Source: Amyelois transitella (taxonomy: Eukaryota > Arthropoda > Insecta > Lepidoptera > Pyralidae). From it: a DNA stretch of 64,000 bases. Below are positions 45,501 to 52,526 of this stretch, piece after piece. The stretch spans positions 4,216,001 to 4,280,000 of the forward strand of contig NC_083520.1 of NCBI RefSeq assembly GCF_032362555.1. The letters are read 5' to 3'. The first letter of the stretch is position 1. Each line of letters opens with the position of its first letter. Made by a program: the position numbers and the translations under genes. The notes under the pieces were generated by a model. That model did no database searches and was not told where the DNA came from. It saw only the letters and a list, made by a program, of their open reading frames with translations.

Positions 45501-47079
45501 ATGTACTAAGTAATTTAACAAGTAGCTTTTCTATTTAAGTGGTTCTGATGAAATTCTGATATTAGGTGATGTACTATAATAATTTTGCATAGTTTATGGT
45601 ACCTACTAGGAAAATGTGGAAAAATACCGTAACACACTAGTGATTAACAAAGTTTTGAATAAACAAAAATAATATATATTTTTTTATAATTCCAGGAGGA
45701 AGTGCAAAAGCTAGCAGCTCAAATAGAATTCATGAAGATAGTACAAATGGAGATGCACAACAGACATTTGAGGCCCCGCGTCGGCAGTTATTTCACGGCT
45801 AATGCCAGCGCCAACGCTAAACAGAGTCCGATGCATCCTAACACTGTCAACATTACACAGGTAATTACATTATTGTCAGGCACTAAAATAATCTGAAAGT
45901 GAATATAAATTTAATACGAATGTAGGTACCTAATAAAAATGCAAGTAATAATGATGCTGCGCAGGTCAGATGGGAGTCACTTCGAGTAAAAATCTAACTT
46001 ACTCAGTCATGTGTCATTGTAGCTTTCGAATGGATGAACCAATAGGCTATTTTACACCATGTAAAAAAAAATATAAAAATGCACGTATCTTATAGATTTT
46101 GTAAAAAATAAAAGAAAAACATCGATCATTATTCATAAAAGTGCAATATGGATTTTATAATTCAATTTAAAAAATCCTCTTTTTTAATCTGTTCTTCAAA
46201 AGTCGAAAACGCTATCCGCCATGTTGGGTACTGACGTGACGTCATACTTTTAGTAAACAAATATCGAATCGAAAACATATTGATGATGTCAGGCTCTGTT
46301 TATTTTGAAATTTTAAAATTTCTATCACGTTTTTGGGTTTTTACTCTTTAATAATTTAATAGAATCATGGAAGACGGTTTTGTGAAAGCAGACAATATAA
46401 ATCTACTGAGGATTAATACGTTGATGGTGGCGAAATTTTTTGCGTCCAATCCCGATTTCTGTTCTGCTGAGTTAAGATTTTTCTGGTGTTTTTATACTTG
46501 TATTCTTGCATTCAGGAACAAGACACCAACAATATGTATTGTAATTCATTATTACAAAAATCTTTTTACTTTAGTCTTACGTAGAGCCGTATTGTTTACT
46601 AAAAGTATGACGTCACGAGTCAAAACAGCATGGCGGATGGCGTTTTCGCGCGAAAATACAAAATCATAAATAATAAATCGTTTTTAGAGCACTTTTCGGC
46701 TTCAAAAAATTTTAATAAAAATTCTATAGGTATAACACAGTCTCAGGATTGATTTAAAACAGTTTTCAAAAAAGAGTGTAATAGCCTATTCAAATTTGAG
46801 TGAAAGTTGTATTAATCAGTAAGGTTCTCAACTAAAAATGTTTGATGAAAATCGGTCTAAGATTCGATTTCTAATGTATTTTATCACAACTCCATCTCAA
46901 GTGTATCAAATGAAAGGGCTTGAGTAGTAGGTACTTAATTTAAATTAAAAAAAAAAATCACCTTATTCTATGTACTATTCCCAATTCATAGAATTAGTTG
47001 TTTTTTTTTTTAATTATTTAAATGTATTGTGATTTGTTTCCAGTCAATGGACAGCACGGAGTGGGCGGGCCCCGTGTGA
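24211..47079 (+). CDS. Orphan class C GPCR of the GPR158/GPR179 (mGlyR-like) family, 16 coding exons
   Basis: Hand-assembled gene: 24211-24303, 38442-38625, 38728-38923, 39455-39613, 40125-40263, 40506-40638, 41355-41487, 41974-42127, 42831-42940, 43364-43508, 44122-44191, 44314-44452, 44583-44688, 44911-45054, 45696-45860, 47044-47079. All junctions are GT-AG and phases agree, giving 701 codons. Order of parts: signal peptide (1-27), Cache-like ectodomain (about 60-235, with [16 protein letters not shown] and [11 protein letters not shown]), Cys-rich EGF-like module (244-345, with [10 protein letters not shown] and CxxCxxGCxTCxGPEPC), seven membrane segments (about 346-587, ending VFLPK at TM7), and a short tail with a charged helix ([12 protein letters not shown]). 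The ectodomain plus seven-helix order is that of GPR158/GPR179, whose vertebrate GPR158 binds glycine and recruits RGS7. Insects have several paralogues (in Drosophila, Smog and CG31760-like). I cannot tell which this is, so no symbol is given. The vertebrate proteins have much longer tails. Located at the plasma membrane. Confidence 0.9.
24403..24459. repeat. Perfect inverted repeat: 26-bp arms, 5-nt loop
   Basis: Arms 24403-24428 and 24434-24459 are exact reverse complements, separated by TTAGT. It lies 100 bases downstream of the receptor exon 1 donor. No element ends or target duplications are visible. Confidence 0.9.
25210..25375 (+). repeat. R3 repeat fragment
   Basis: Contains GAGGAAACCTGCATATTTAA, GGTTGCGAAAGTCAGATGA and ACTAACGCCAGTGGGAGAAG, diverged from the R3 body. 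Confidence 0.5.
25704..25803 (+). repeat. R1 repeat 3' fragment
   Basis: CTGAACATGGCCTTTCTGAG, TTGGCGCTGTCTTC, AGGGATAAAGAC and a TATGTACGTACCTATGTAT tail match the last third of R1. Confidence 0.6.
25845..25900. repeat. Perfect inverted repeat: 26-bp arms, 4-nt loop
   Basis: Arms 25845-25870 and 25875-25900 are exact reverse complements around TAGT. The sequence is unrelated to the hairpin at 24403, but the arm length and small loop are the same. Confidence 0.9.
26930..27036 (+). repeat. R1 repeat, internally deleted
   Basis: CTATGGATGTTGTAAAAGGC is followed almost directly by GTTGGTCTACCCCGCAAGAG and a TTATGTATGTAC tail, so the middle of R1 is missing. Confidence 0.65.
28409..28510 (+). 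repeat. R3 repeat head fragment
   Basis: TTGCCGAATCGGTAGGTAAG, CTCGGCCATGTACCAATGAC and GTTGTGAACATTAGTTTG match the first third of the R3 copy at 9721. Confidence 0.55.
28541..28695 (-). mobile_element. Helitron-like repeat (GCTGTTGCCCGCGACTT family)
   Basis: Begins ACTAGCTGTTGCCCGCGACT, has AATCTTGATCATACAGTTAG and CCATTTCAGTCAAAAATACT, and ends TTTTATTATATGTATAGA. Nearly the same as 16903-17065. Confidence 0.6.
29293..29535 (-). repeat. R1 repeat, near full length
   Basis: A CATACATACATATAATCACG start, GGGGTAGACAG, GGCCACGTTCAGCTG, TTGCTAGCC, and a degraded end GCCGAAAACCACACTC. Confidence 0.75.
30210..30266 (-). repeat. R1 tail fragment
   Basis: A CATACATACATACATAT run followed by GGCTATATCCCTTATC. 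Only the 3' end of R1 remains. Confidence 0.45.
30355..30545 (-). repeat. R3 repeat, partial
   Basis: TTTACTCCCGGTTACATCCT, GGAGAGGAGCCCGGGG, ATGGATCCTGGATTCGATGA and AGACTCCCATCTGACCTCAG are the R3 body in reverse. Confidence 0.6.
30930..31072 (+). repeat. R3 repeat, partial
   Basis: GAAGGTTGCGAAAGACAGGC, GGGAGTAGCTTCATCC and AAAACCTGACTTACCCAATC match the R3 body. Confidence 0.55.
31093..31141. repeat. Alternative-pairing inverted repeat
   Basis: ACCAGTCTGGT and ACCAGACTGGT form a 12-bp stem (31111-31122 with 31127-31138, 4-nt loop). An earlier near-copy at 31093-31107 can pair with the same right arm (15 positions, one mismatch), so two hairpins compete. Confidence 0.7.
31556..31753 (+). 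mobile_element. Complete Lep1-like Helitron
   Basis: Starts CCTACTAATATTAAAAATGC then GAAAGTTTGCGAG. Has TAGGCTACTTTTTATCCCGG in the middle and ends GGACGAAGTCGCGGGCGGCC then TCTAGT. This is the cleanest copy of the type in the window. Confidence 0.65.
32268..32415 (+). mobile_element. LINE 3'-end remnant
   Basis: A LINE-like 3' sequence (TTGATGAAGCGAAAGGAGTA, TGCAGGGATCGTTGCAAGTG, AATGTAGTCAATGCC) corresponds to the C-terminus coded by lepidopteran non-LTR elements (AKGVCRDR-K followed by a V-V motif). It is interrupted by stops. Related to the copy at 56040. Confidence 0.5.
33440..33565 (-). mobile_element. Helitron-like fragment
   Basis: GCGACCCTCCCCGACTTCGC then ACGGGTAGC is the reverse of a common GC-rich repeat terminus. 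The remainder, ending near ACATAGACAGAG, is decayed. Confidence 0.4.
34513..34745 (+). repeat. R1 repeat with a deletion in the first third
   Basis: The head GCCGTGTGGTTCCCGGCACA is intact. The CCATCTCTTTCCC block is lost. The ATTGGCTTGCAACCTGTCAC and CTGAACGTGGCCTTTCAG blocks and a TGCATGTATGTATG tail are present. Confidence 0.75.
35825..36000 (-). repeat. R3 repeat, partial
   Basis: GAGAAGTCCGGTGTCGTCTT, AAGTCAGGTTTTTACACAAA, GTCTGATCTCCGCAACCTTT and CCTAAATGTGCAGGATTTC are the R3 body in reverse. Confidence 0.55.
36428..36640 (-). mobile_element. Helitron-like repeat, reverse orientation
   Basis: Starts CAAGCTTTTACCCACCGCTT then CGCCCGCGCC, with AAAAAGTGCCCTATGTCCTT (shared with the copy at 14292) and an AT-rich end near 36640. 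Confidence 0.5.
36660..36960 (+). repeat. R4 dispersed repeat, two tandem partial copies
   Basis: TTTCTAGACCCAGCATATTG and, about 150 bases later, CTCTAGACCCAGCGATATGG, each followed by a CTGTGCGTT core and a CAGTCGTT or CAGTCAGTGTC end. These are the best examples of the R4 family. Confidence 0.55.
38442..38625 (+). CDS. Receptor exon 2 (ectodomain)
   Basis: Acceptor ATTACAG ends at 38441, donor GTTAGT at 38626. 184 bases, enters in phase 0 and leaves one base over. Encodes [13 protein letters not shown] through [10 protein letters not shown]. Longer frames here in other registers are shadows caused by GC-rich codon use. Confidence 0.88.
38728..38923 (+). CDS. Receptor exon 3 (start of Cache-like domain)
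   Basis: Acceptor TATCACAG, donor GTAAGT. 196 bases, encoding [20 protein letters not shown] through QPNPEYP. Phase continues exactly from exon 2. Confidence 0.88.
39274..39425 (+). repeat. R1 repeat, heavily decayed
   Basis: CTTTATGAACTTGGGTTTCT, GAACGTGGTTCGAAT, TTTTCCAAGACTACTGGC and AATAAAGACGTGAAT follow the order of R1. It lies in the intron before exon 4. Confidence 0.5.
39455..39613 (+). CDS. Receptor exon 4 (Cache-like core)
   Basis: Acceptor TGATTCTAG, donor GTAATT. 159 bases. Encodes [28 protein letters not shown] and [13 protein letters not shown]. The aromatic-rich W-x-x-P-Y-x-N/D-C pattern and the following strand are the family signature that decided the call. Confidence 0.9.
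40125..40263 (+). CDS. Receptor exon 5 (end of Cache-like domain)
   Basis: Acceptor GCGTTTCAG, donor GTGAGT. 139 bases. Encodes [16 protein letters not shown] (typical last strand of a Cache fold) and then the first Cys of the Cys-rich module (HKCPNETTY). Confidence 0.9.
40380..40475 (-). repeat. R3 repeat fragment
   Basis: GGCTATAGTCCCGATTACCT, CATCCACAGCACTCTG and CTAGGAGCTCGGAGTACGCC are diverged reverse R3. Intron 5 of the receptor. Confidence 0.45.
40506..40638 (+). CDS. Receptor exon 6 (EGF-like, Cys-rich)
   Basis: Acceptor CATTTCAG, donor GTATGG. 133 bases. Encodes CEYKPNREV and [13 protein letters not shown], with EGF-like cysteine spacing. Confidence 0.9.
41220..41266. repeat. Perfect inverted repeat: 17-bp arms, 13-nt loop
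   Basis: Arms 41220-41236 and 41250-41266 (TTACCAAGTCAATAAAA and its reverse complement). It lies in the intron 88 bases before receptor exon 7. Confidence 0.88.
41355..41487 (+). CDS. Receptor exon 7 (Cys-rich linker to TM1)
   Basis: Acceptor TTTTTCAG, donor GTAGGC. 133 bases. Encodes [18 protein letters not shown], the six-cysteine linker typical of class C receptors, then TYNWPF. Confidence 0.92.
41974..42127 (+). CDS. Receptor exon 8 (TM1-TM2)
   Basis: Acceptor ACATTTCAG, donor GTAAAT. 154 bases. Encodes [19 protein letters not shown] (TM1), a basic intracellular loop ([11 protein letters not shown]) and [14 protein letters not shown] (TM2). Confidence 0.93.
42250..42526 (+). mobile_element. 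tRNA-derived SINE (R2) with poly(A) tail
   Basis: A tRNA-like head (42250-42322) has an A box TGGCTCAGCGGT and a B box GGTTCGAATCC. It is followed by a unique body (TTTTCTGATTGTCTTGGGTC, CTCGTAACACAAG, CTTCGAGGCTAACTCAATC) and an A-run of about 35 (42492-42526). It sits in the receptor intron after exon 8. The long pure A tail suggests recent insertion. A true tRNA is unlikely because of the body and tail. Confidence 0.85.
42528..42728 (-). repeat. R1 repeat immediately after the SINE tail
   Basis: ATACATATACATAGTCACGT, CCCTCACGGGGTAGACAAAG, GGTTGCTAGCCCATTGCC and CGTCGCCTTTTACGACATC. It is cut off before the R1 head. It directly abuts the poly(A) of the SINE, so one probably inserted into the end of the other. 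Confidence 0.75.
42831..42940 (+). CDS. Receptor exon 9 (TM3)
   Basis: Acceptor TTCTTTCAG, donor GTATTT. 110 bases. Encodes [20 protein letters not shown] then [15 protein letters not shown]. The extracellular Cys before TM3 is the conserved disulphide position in this receptor class. Confidence 0.92.
43364..43508 (+). CDS. Receptor exon 10 (intracellular loop 2, TM4)
   Basis: Acceptor TGTTGCAG, donor GTAAGT. 145 bases. Encodes [20 protein letters not shown] then [18 protein letters not shown]. Confidence 0.92.
43640..43765 (+). repeat. R3 repeat fragment
   Basis: GGTTGCGGAGTTCAGATAGG, AAAACTTGACTTACCCAATC, AAGGATCCACGGTCAAGG and CCCCCGGCTCCACTCC. It lies directly before a SINE R2 copy. Confidence 0.6.
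43767..43990 (+). mobile_element. tRNA-derived SINE (R2), older copy
   Basis: Head CTCTGTGGCGCAACGGCAGT, a degraded B box, body TTTTCTGATTGGCCTGGCTC and CATAACACAAATTTAAAACTT. No clean poly(A). Confidence 0.65.
44122..44191 (+). CDS. Receptor exon 11 (extracellular loop 2)
   Basis: Acceptor AATTTTCAG, donor GTAAGT. 70 bases. Encodes [20 protein letters not shown], carrying the partner Cys of the TM3 disulphide. Confidence 0.9.
44314..44452 (+). CDS. Receptor exon 12 (TM5-TM6)
   Basis: Acceptor ATTTTCAG, donor GTGAGT. 139 bases. Encodes [20 protein letters not shown], then [20 protein letters not shown] and MMIAF. Confidence 0.92.
44583..44688 (+). CDS. Receptor exon 13 (TM7)
   Basis: Acceptor CGTTTCAG, donor GTATGT. 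106 bases. Encodes [20 protein letters not shown], then [13 protein letters not shown]. The FLPK ending of TM7 is a class C hallmark. Confidence 0.93.
44911..45054 (+). CDS. Receptor exon 14 (start of cytoplasmic tail)
   Basis: Acceptor GTCAACCAG, donor GTGACA (weak). 144 bases, both ends in phase 0. Encodes [20 protein letters not shown] through [11 protein letters not shown] symmetric exon that has decayed duplicates downstream at 45115 and 45459. Confidence 0.88.
45115..45227 (+). pseudogene. Decayed duplicate of receptor exon 14
   Basis: Lines up along most of exon 14: GCTGGAGATACGTGGG, AAACCCGAGG, AACGGCATCGGATTAGTGCC, CTCTATCAAGTGAACGAGG and AACTAAA. It has an in-frame TGA after the GDTWGS-equivalent residues. 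It lacks 12 bases between two GAC words and lacks the donor. It lies 60 bases after the real exon and cannot be spliced in usefully. Confidence 0.85.
45229..45388 (+). mobile_element. SINE R2, 5'-truncated
   Basis: Starts inside the SINE body (CTTTTTCTGATTGGCTTGGG) and ends with the CTTCGAGGCTAACTCAATC block and a short A-run. No tRNA-like head. It separates the two exon 14 duplicates. Confidence 0.8.
45459..45488 (+). pseudogene. Second, shorter duplicate of the end of receptor exon 14
   Basis: GACCTCTATCAAGAGAACGA then GGAACTAAAA repeats the last 29 bases of exon 14 with one change. The flank just upstream (AAAATGACAGACGCTATAAT) resembles the flank of the first duplicate (AAAAATGACAGTCTCTATGT), so the copied unit was larger than the exon. 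Confidence 0.75.
45696..45860 (+). CDS. Receptor exon 15 (helical tail segment)
   Basis: Acceptor TAATTCCAG, donor GTAATT. 165 bases, phase 0 at both ends. Encodes [20 protein letters not shown] then a polar stretch. The [19 protein letters not shown] junction with exon 14 makes a heptad-like helix suited to coiled-coil pairing, as in metabotropic class C receptors. Confidence 0.88.
46041..46790 (+). mobile_element. DNA element with long inverted repeats and a short ORF
   Basis: Ends are inverted: AATAGGCTATTTTACAC on the left and GTGTAATAGCCTATT on the right. The inverted relation continues inside for about 200 bases (CGAAAACGCTATCCGCCATG against CATGGCGGATGGCGTTTTCG, and CGTGACGTCATACTTTTAGT against its reverse complement), so each arm is about 200 bp with decay. 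Between the arms is an ORF at 46367-46669 whose first part ([10 protein letters not shown], then [20 protein letters not shown]) recurs in the element at 56394. No transposase domain is visible. No clear target-site duplication. It lies in the last intron of the receptor gene. Confidence 0.75.
47044..47079 (+). CDS. Receptor exon 16, last coding exon
   Basis: Acceptor GTTTCCAG. Encodes [11 protein letters not shown] then TGA at 47077-47079. The stop is followed by C (UGA-C), a leaky context. The frame stays open for 33 more codons in very GC-rich DNA up to TGA at 47179-47181 (see findings). Confidence 0.85.
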   Translation, partial: SMDSTEWAGPV

Positions 47080-47343
47080 CTGGTGGCGCTGAGCGACGGC
47101 GGCTGGGCGTGGCCGGGCGCGCGGCCCGCCGGCGCGCGCGTGCGCAGGCGGCCCGACGCGCGCGCGCCCGCCTTCGTGTGACATTATATATTTACAAATA
47201 AAGATATGTTGTATCATTTAGTTCAACGTTCGTTTCTAAAACGCTAGTGATGAAGAAGCGGAGGAGTAAACTGGCTGCAGTTTTGTTATAACGAGTAGAA
47301 CTGTGAGCTTGCATGTGACGCGTGGTCGTGCTTTATAAATAAA
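47080..47343 (+). other. Receptor 3' region with GC-rich block and poly(A) signals
   Basis: A block of extreme GC content (47080-47180) is followed abruptly by AT-rich DNA. AATAAA signals occur at 47197-47202 and 47338-47343. The transcript may extend further. Confidence 0.6.
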
Positions 47344-50300
47344 AATATATTTATTTTTAGAATACCTTATTCGAGGTTCGCTTTTAACTAGTGACGGTTA
47401 GCGACAGCGAGGAGGCGTGTGTCAGCGCCAGGCCATTATGTTAGTTGGCGTAGTGAAACTCAATAGTTAGAAACTTGAAGCAGGATGTGCGCCCGTTTTC
47501 GTGTGACCATACGAAGACTCGCCCATACGTTTTAATATTTTCAAATAAGATGTCAGTACAATGTAGCTTTTTGAGAGAAAGTGAAAAAAATAAAGAAACA
47601 ACACTATGTTAGCTAACATGCAACTATAAGTACCTACTTGATTTTTTGGATGCCATAAAATTGAAAATTACTCATGAAAAAAAAAAATAATTTAATTTAT
47701 CAGGATTTTTTAAACACTAGTTAAATTAAAGAAGAAATATAAAGCCAGTGAATTTTTTTTATGCCACCATAACTTGGTTTGCAATGCCCCTTTGTGTGGA
47801 ATTTTGATATTTTATAAATTTGTATAGGAACTTTTGTCTCCCATGTGGTAGTCATTCTGTAGATTTGGTTGGTTTAACGTCGGCATGCAAAGAAAATAAA
47901 TATATAAGACTAGATAATATGTAGTTATTGACTTCATCAAAGTCGTACTTATGTAGGTATAATTTCGAAATGTAAGCTGTGAGATGAGGGGATTCTTAAA
48001 CTGTTGTTTACAGGAATTTTATTTGTAAGTATCTACCTATGTAGTTATTTTTTTATAGTTGGTAATGTATTTAAAAATATCTATTTAACATGAAAAAAGT
48101 TAAATCGCTATTAGATGAGTCCCAAAGAGTCCCAATTTTTTCAATAGAAATATAGTCGGGGCTGTGAGAGGAATTCAATCGACAATTGCAAAGTTAATAC
48201 ATTCAAGCAACAAATAATAACACCATGTTTCATATCAATTATTAACTTTAAAAATTAAATCACTGGTTTTAAAAATCGAATTCATAAAAAGAATATTTAA
48301 ACTCCATTAAATTTTAACGTAATTAATGAACTTATTGCTAATAGCATTCTTTGTAAGTAATGATAAACATCAAGACAATCCACACATTATTGGTCCACAA
48401 GCTGTTGATCGCGCATTAAATCTCTAATATTTAACTTTTTATTTAATTCTAGTGTCTAAACTCTATTATTGCAAAGTTTCATGAAAATTCCGTTCCATAG
48501 TTCTTGCGTGAAAGAGACACAAACACATAAACATCGTTACAAACTTTTGGTATTTAATTATTCAAGTAGTATTTAATTTGGCAGACTCGACGCTTGTTAG
48601 CATTCTGTGATAGAAACAGCAGATAAAATCTTAACATTCATGAATACTTATAAAAAAATTATATCTTAAATGTGATGTGTAAGATAGGTAAGCGGAATCA
48701 GGTATGTTCCTTTCTAACTATTTAGCGGGAGCTATGTCCAGCCCTCACCGCCACAAAAAAGATTTTACAACACAGGTGGACAAAGATTTGATACATTACT
48801 TCACTAAACGAAATTACATGAAAGATAAAGAACAATCGGCACGACTCTATTTTATTAAATGATTATATTCCAATTTTGTCTATTTATTTATGTAAATACA
48901 TGTTTTTTATAATTTTTAAGTCTATGTACATTTTACTAGACTGAAAAGTCGCTTAGTCAATCAAATACTTGTATCTACTTTGTAAATAGGTAATGTATAC
49001 TTTTGCTTTGAGTTTAATTTTTGTGGTGTTGTAGTTATATAGCATAGATATAAAAAAAATTATTGTTGAATTGATGCTCTGTATGTGTTTAGGGCTGACA
49101 ATAAGAAAAAACAAAAAAGTTATTTTAATAAGCCTCCGGAAATCAAATAAACAATCAATGAAAAGTAAACAAACATTAATTAACAATTTGTTGACTAATC
49201 AAAATTATTTCATAAAATGTTTTAGTCTAGTTATTTATTGTATACTATAGGTACATAGAATAAATAAAATGATTTGTAAATATGATGAAAATTCATCGTA
49301 AAGCATAAATTCTAAAGTGATGTACATAAATTAGTGATTATTTATTTTATTTTATTTATCGTCTGTGATAATGTATATTCGTCATTATTAAATGTTATTA
49401 TATAAAAGCTTTATATTGAGATATGTCATTTGGATGAAAGACGCTTACACGCTGTGCACATAGCACAAAAATTATCTTTGCTAGATTTTTGTTGATTTAT
49501 GAATGTGGATGGAGCAAAAAAATTTAGAACAATTGTAAGTGGAAAGATCTACCTTGTATTGCCTATCACTCCGTGAAAGAGGCGTAATTTGTAGGTAGTA
49601 GTGAATGTCAAAATAGTATCTGCAATTCAGACTTTCTTGAGCAGCCTCATAACCTATCCCTGGGTGGTATACTGTGGCTCAGCAATCCGAAGTGATCTTT
49701 GTTTGATGACGTCATTTCTTGTTGTCTTCCACTGATGAATCTGAAGTCTTACAGAATACTCTAACGATACCCATCGGCCACTTGGTTAACCCATGTTTGC
49801 TTTTCATGGCAACATTTCTTCTTCACAATTATTTTTTTATTTTTACATTTAATATTTACGGAGTACAATTTTTTGCCTGTTAGATACATACTTTATGTAT
49901 CTAACAGGCAAAAAATTGCCAAAAAATTGCTTGTACTCCTTGCTCACATGTTACAAAACATTTTAATCGTCCTGCTAGCTTTTGTCCCAGATTCAATAAA
50001 AAGTTGCTTTGCCTAGCGTTTAGAAAGAAATTCATTCATCCAAAATTTCGCTTTCATTTGCAAATGGTAAGTACCGTTGGGGGCAAAAACTAATTACTTT
50101 TTCATATACTTATTTATATCGATCGTGATTAGTTATATCTGCTCTTGCCCAGCTGGATTTCGAATAAATATTATTATTGACTGAACAGAGTAATCTCATA
50201 ACATACTTATATTTAAAAAAAACGATAACAATAAATTAAAAAAAAACTTTTTTTATGCTTAGTAACCAATTTTAATTTTACATTTTTATGTTTCTGCTAA

Positions 50301-52465
50301 TGAAAGCGATTCGTTTGTTAATGAAGTGAAACTAAGTTATATAAAAATGTATCCTTGTAAAGTCGCTTGTAACATTTTCACAAGACAGTTATTATTATAA
50401 TAAGAAAGTGTAGCGTATCTGTTTGTACTAGTTTTACCAATTTAGGTTTATAGGCTTTGTGTAAGCTTTGCTCCCATTTAAGGGGTTGGTGAATCTCATC
50501 AAATTTAGGATAAAAACCTTTCTTTCTCTCTCTTAATAATTTGAAAACATTTTCTCCTGTATCAAAATTAGTTTAAATAAAGTATAAGGTTTTAAAAATT
50601 TAATTTTTCTCTTAACTTTTTTAACATCTATTAGATACTAAAGTATTAAAATAAAAAGATTAAAATATCTCGGTCACCTATTCCGAGGGAAAACAGCTGA
50701 CCCGATTTTATTGAAATTTTGTATGAACAGAAAAAAATATTTTTTAATAAACTATTAAAGAGTAAGTAATAAGTTAGTAGTTAATTGTGTATGAATCAGC
50801 CTCGTGTTTTTTTTGCACAAAATATCATATATCAACATAATTGTTTTTATAAATAGGCAGGAAATCGATTAGTATACCTATAAATATAATTTTGATCTAA
50901 ATATTGTTGTTATATGGAGTAATAAATACTAGTTTTGTAGAGCCAAGCTCATCCTGAAATTTCAATAGCATAAGTCATAAATGTGATACCAAATAGTTTA
51001 GTATAGATAAAAAAATTGACATTCTATTTCAAACAAGCATGCTGCCATCTGAGCACCTTGTCTCGCATGAATTTGGTGGACTTTGTTTATGATTTTACTT
51101 GTTATATCTTTTTTATATGTGGTATGTAGAATAATCATTAAAATATAGTTTTGTATCAGAGCATGCTACAGGTCGACTTTATCTTCAATTTTTAACAATA
51201 GGTTCAGTATATGACAACTATCAATCCAATCCAATGGAAATCAGTCATCACTTTCCATGTATTTGACTACTTCATTTACCTACATGATGATGGGATGTTA
51301 AACTTTTCGACACTTCATAATCTTTTAAAAATAATTTCATAAACTAATTAATACTAATAAATTTACAAAATTTGGATATGGTTTTCATTTCTATTATCTC
51401 ATCCAATAATTTTTTATTAATAGACTATGTATCTGTAGAACTAAAAAAAAAACATTTGTGCCAAGTTACAACTTTTTGAAGTGAATTCATATAGATTCAC
51501 AATTTATGAATTTTGTATAAGACTTTTTTTGGATGTTTAAAATGTACTTATAATGTAATAATGGGTGTTAAAAATATAGAATTGGTGTAATATTGTTACT
51601 ATCAGATACTTAGTTGTAGATAAAATGTATAATGTAAGAGTTTTTGTTTTTACATTAAAATAAAACTGACTGTTTCATTGATATATATATTTTATTTTAT
51701 CATTATTTATATCTCTTCTGCAGAACCCCATGAATTTCCATAATTGATAGTTTATTATTAATTTATATGGAAACCTAAAAACAAATTTACCTAAGTGGAA
51801 ATTTTTAGGTCTGAAGTACCTAACTTGCAAAACAAAATATCAGTATAAAGAATGTAGTATTAAGTTGAAGGTATTAATTTAAGCGGTAAGTAACAATTGC
51901 AGTGGTATGTTTTTTTATGTTATCTACATCACAAATAATGCCTTAACAGGGATTTGACAGCTTATTTAGTTTGTGTTAAAGTAATGGTGCAACCTACACT
52001 TACATTGAAGTAAAGTTTCATTTTACAAAATCAAAAGACTTTTGTTAGCCATATGGTTGAAATGGTAAACATGATGACAATTATGTACAAGAGTAAGCAG
52101 TAATCTAAGATTTGGGGCCAGTAATGCAGGAGCCGACATCCCACCTGTGACCAGGACCCAGCAGTGTAAGCCAGGTTATTAAATAACCGATGCTTGTCTC
52201 ACCAATGTGAACCCATTTAAGAAACTTTATGGATGCACATTCAAATGTTTTCATTACAAACGGAGTCAGAAAAACATTTTCCTACACCATAAGTGCAGTG
52301 CTTAGCATTCATACTTAGTTATGTTACTCTAAAAAAAGACAAGAGCTTTACCATTAAAGAAAAAAATAGCAATCAAATCAATTTGTAAAGAATATACTTA
52401 ACAGTGCTCTATACTGCATTTGTGCATAAAAAATACCTAAAAGATACATACTGCCCATTTACATT
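47344..52465. other. 5 kb AT-rich interval without genes
   Basis: No supported ORF or RNA gene. It holds a near-perfect hairpin (49860-49939) and a decayed LINE terminus (about 49540-49600, GTAAGTGGAAAGATC and CGTGAAAGAGGCGTAAT). The remainder could be extended 3' UTR of the receptor or simple intergenic DNA. Confidence 0.5.
49860..49939. repeat. Near-perfect hairpin with a duplicated segment in one arm
   Basis: Inner arms 49866-49890 and 49894-49918 pair perfectly over 25 bp with a 3-nt loop. Outer arms 49860-49868 and 49931-49939 (GGAGTACAA/TTGTACTCC) also pair. They are displaced by about 12 extra bases in the right arm that repeat CCAAAAAATTG. Confidence 0.85.
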
Positions 52466-52471
52466 TTTAAT
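52466..52471 (-). terminator. Possible poly(A) signal of Mis12
   Basis: ATTAAA on the - strand, 56 bases past the stop codon. A variant signal; other AATAAA sites further away are possible. Confidence 0.3.
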
Positions 52472-52526
52472 GTCTTTTTAAGGATATCACAATCACTGTA
52501 AGTCAATAAAACTAACACAAACATGT

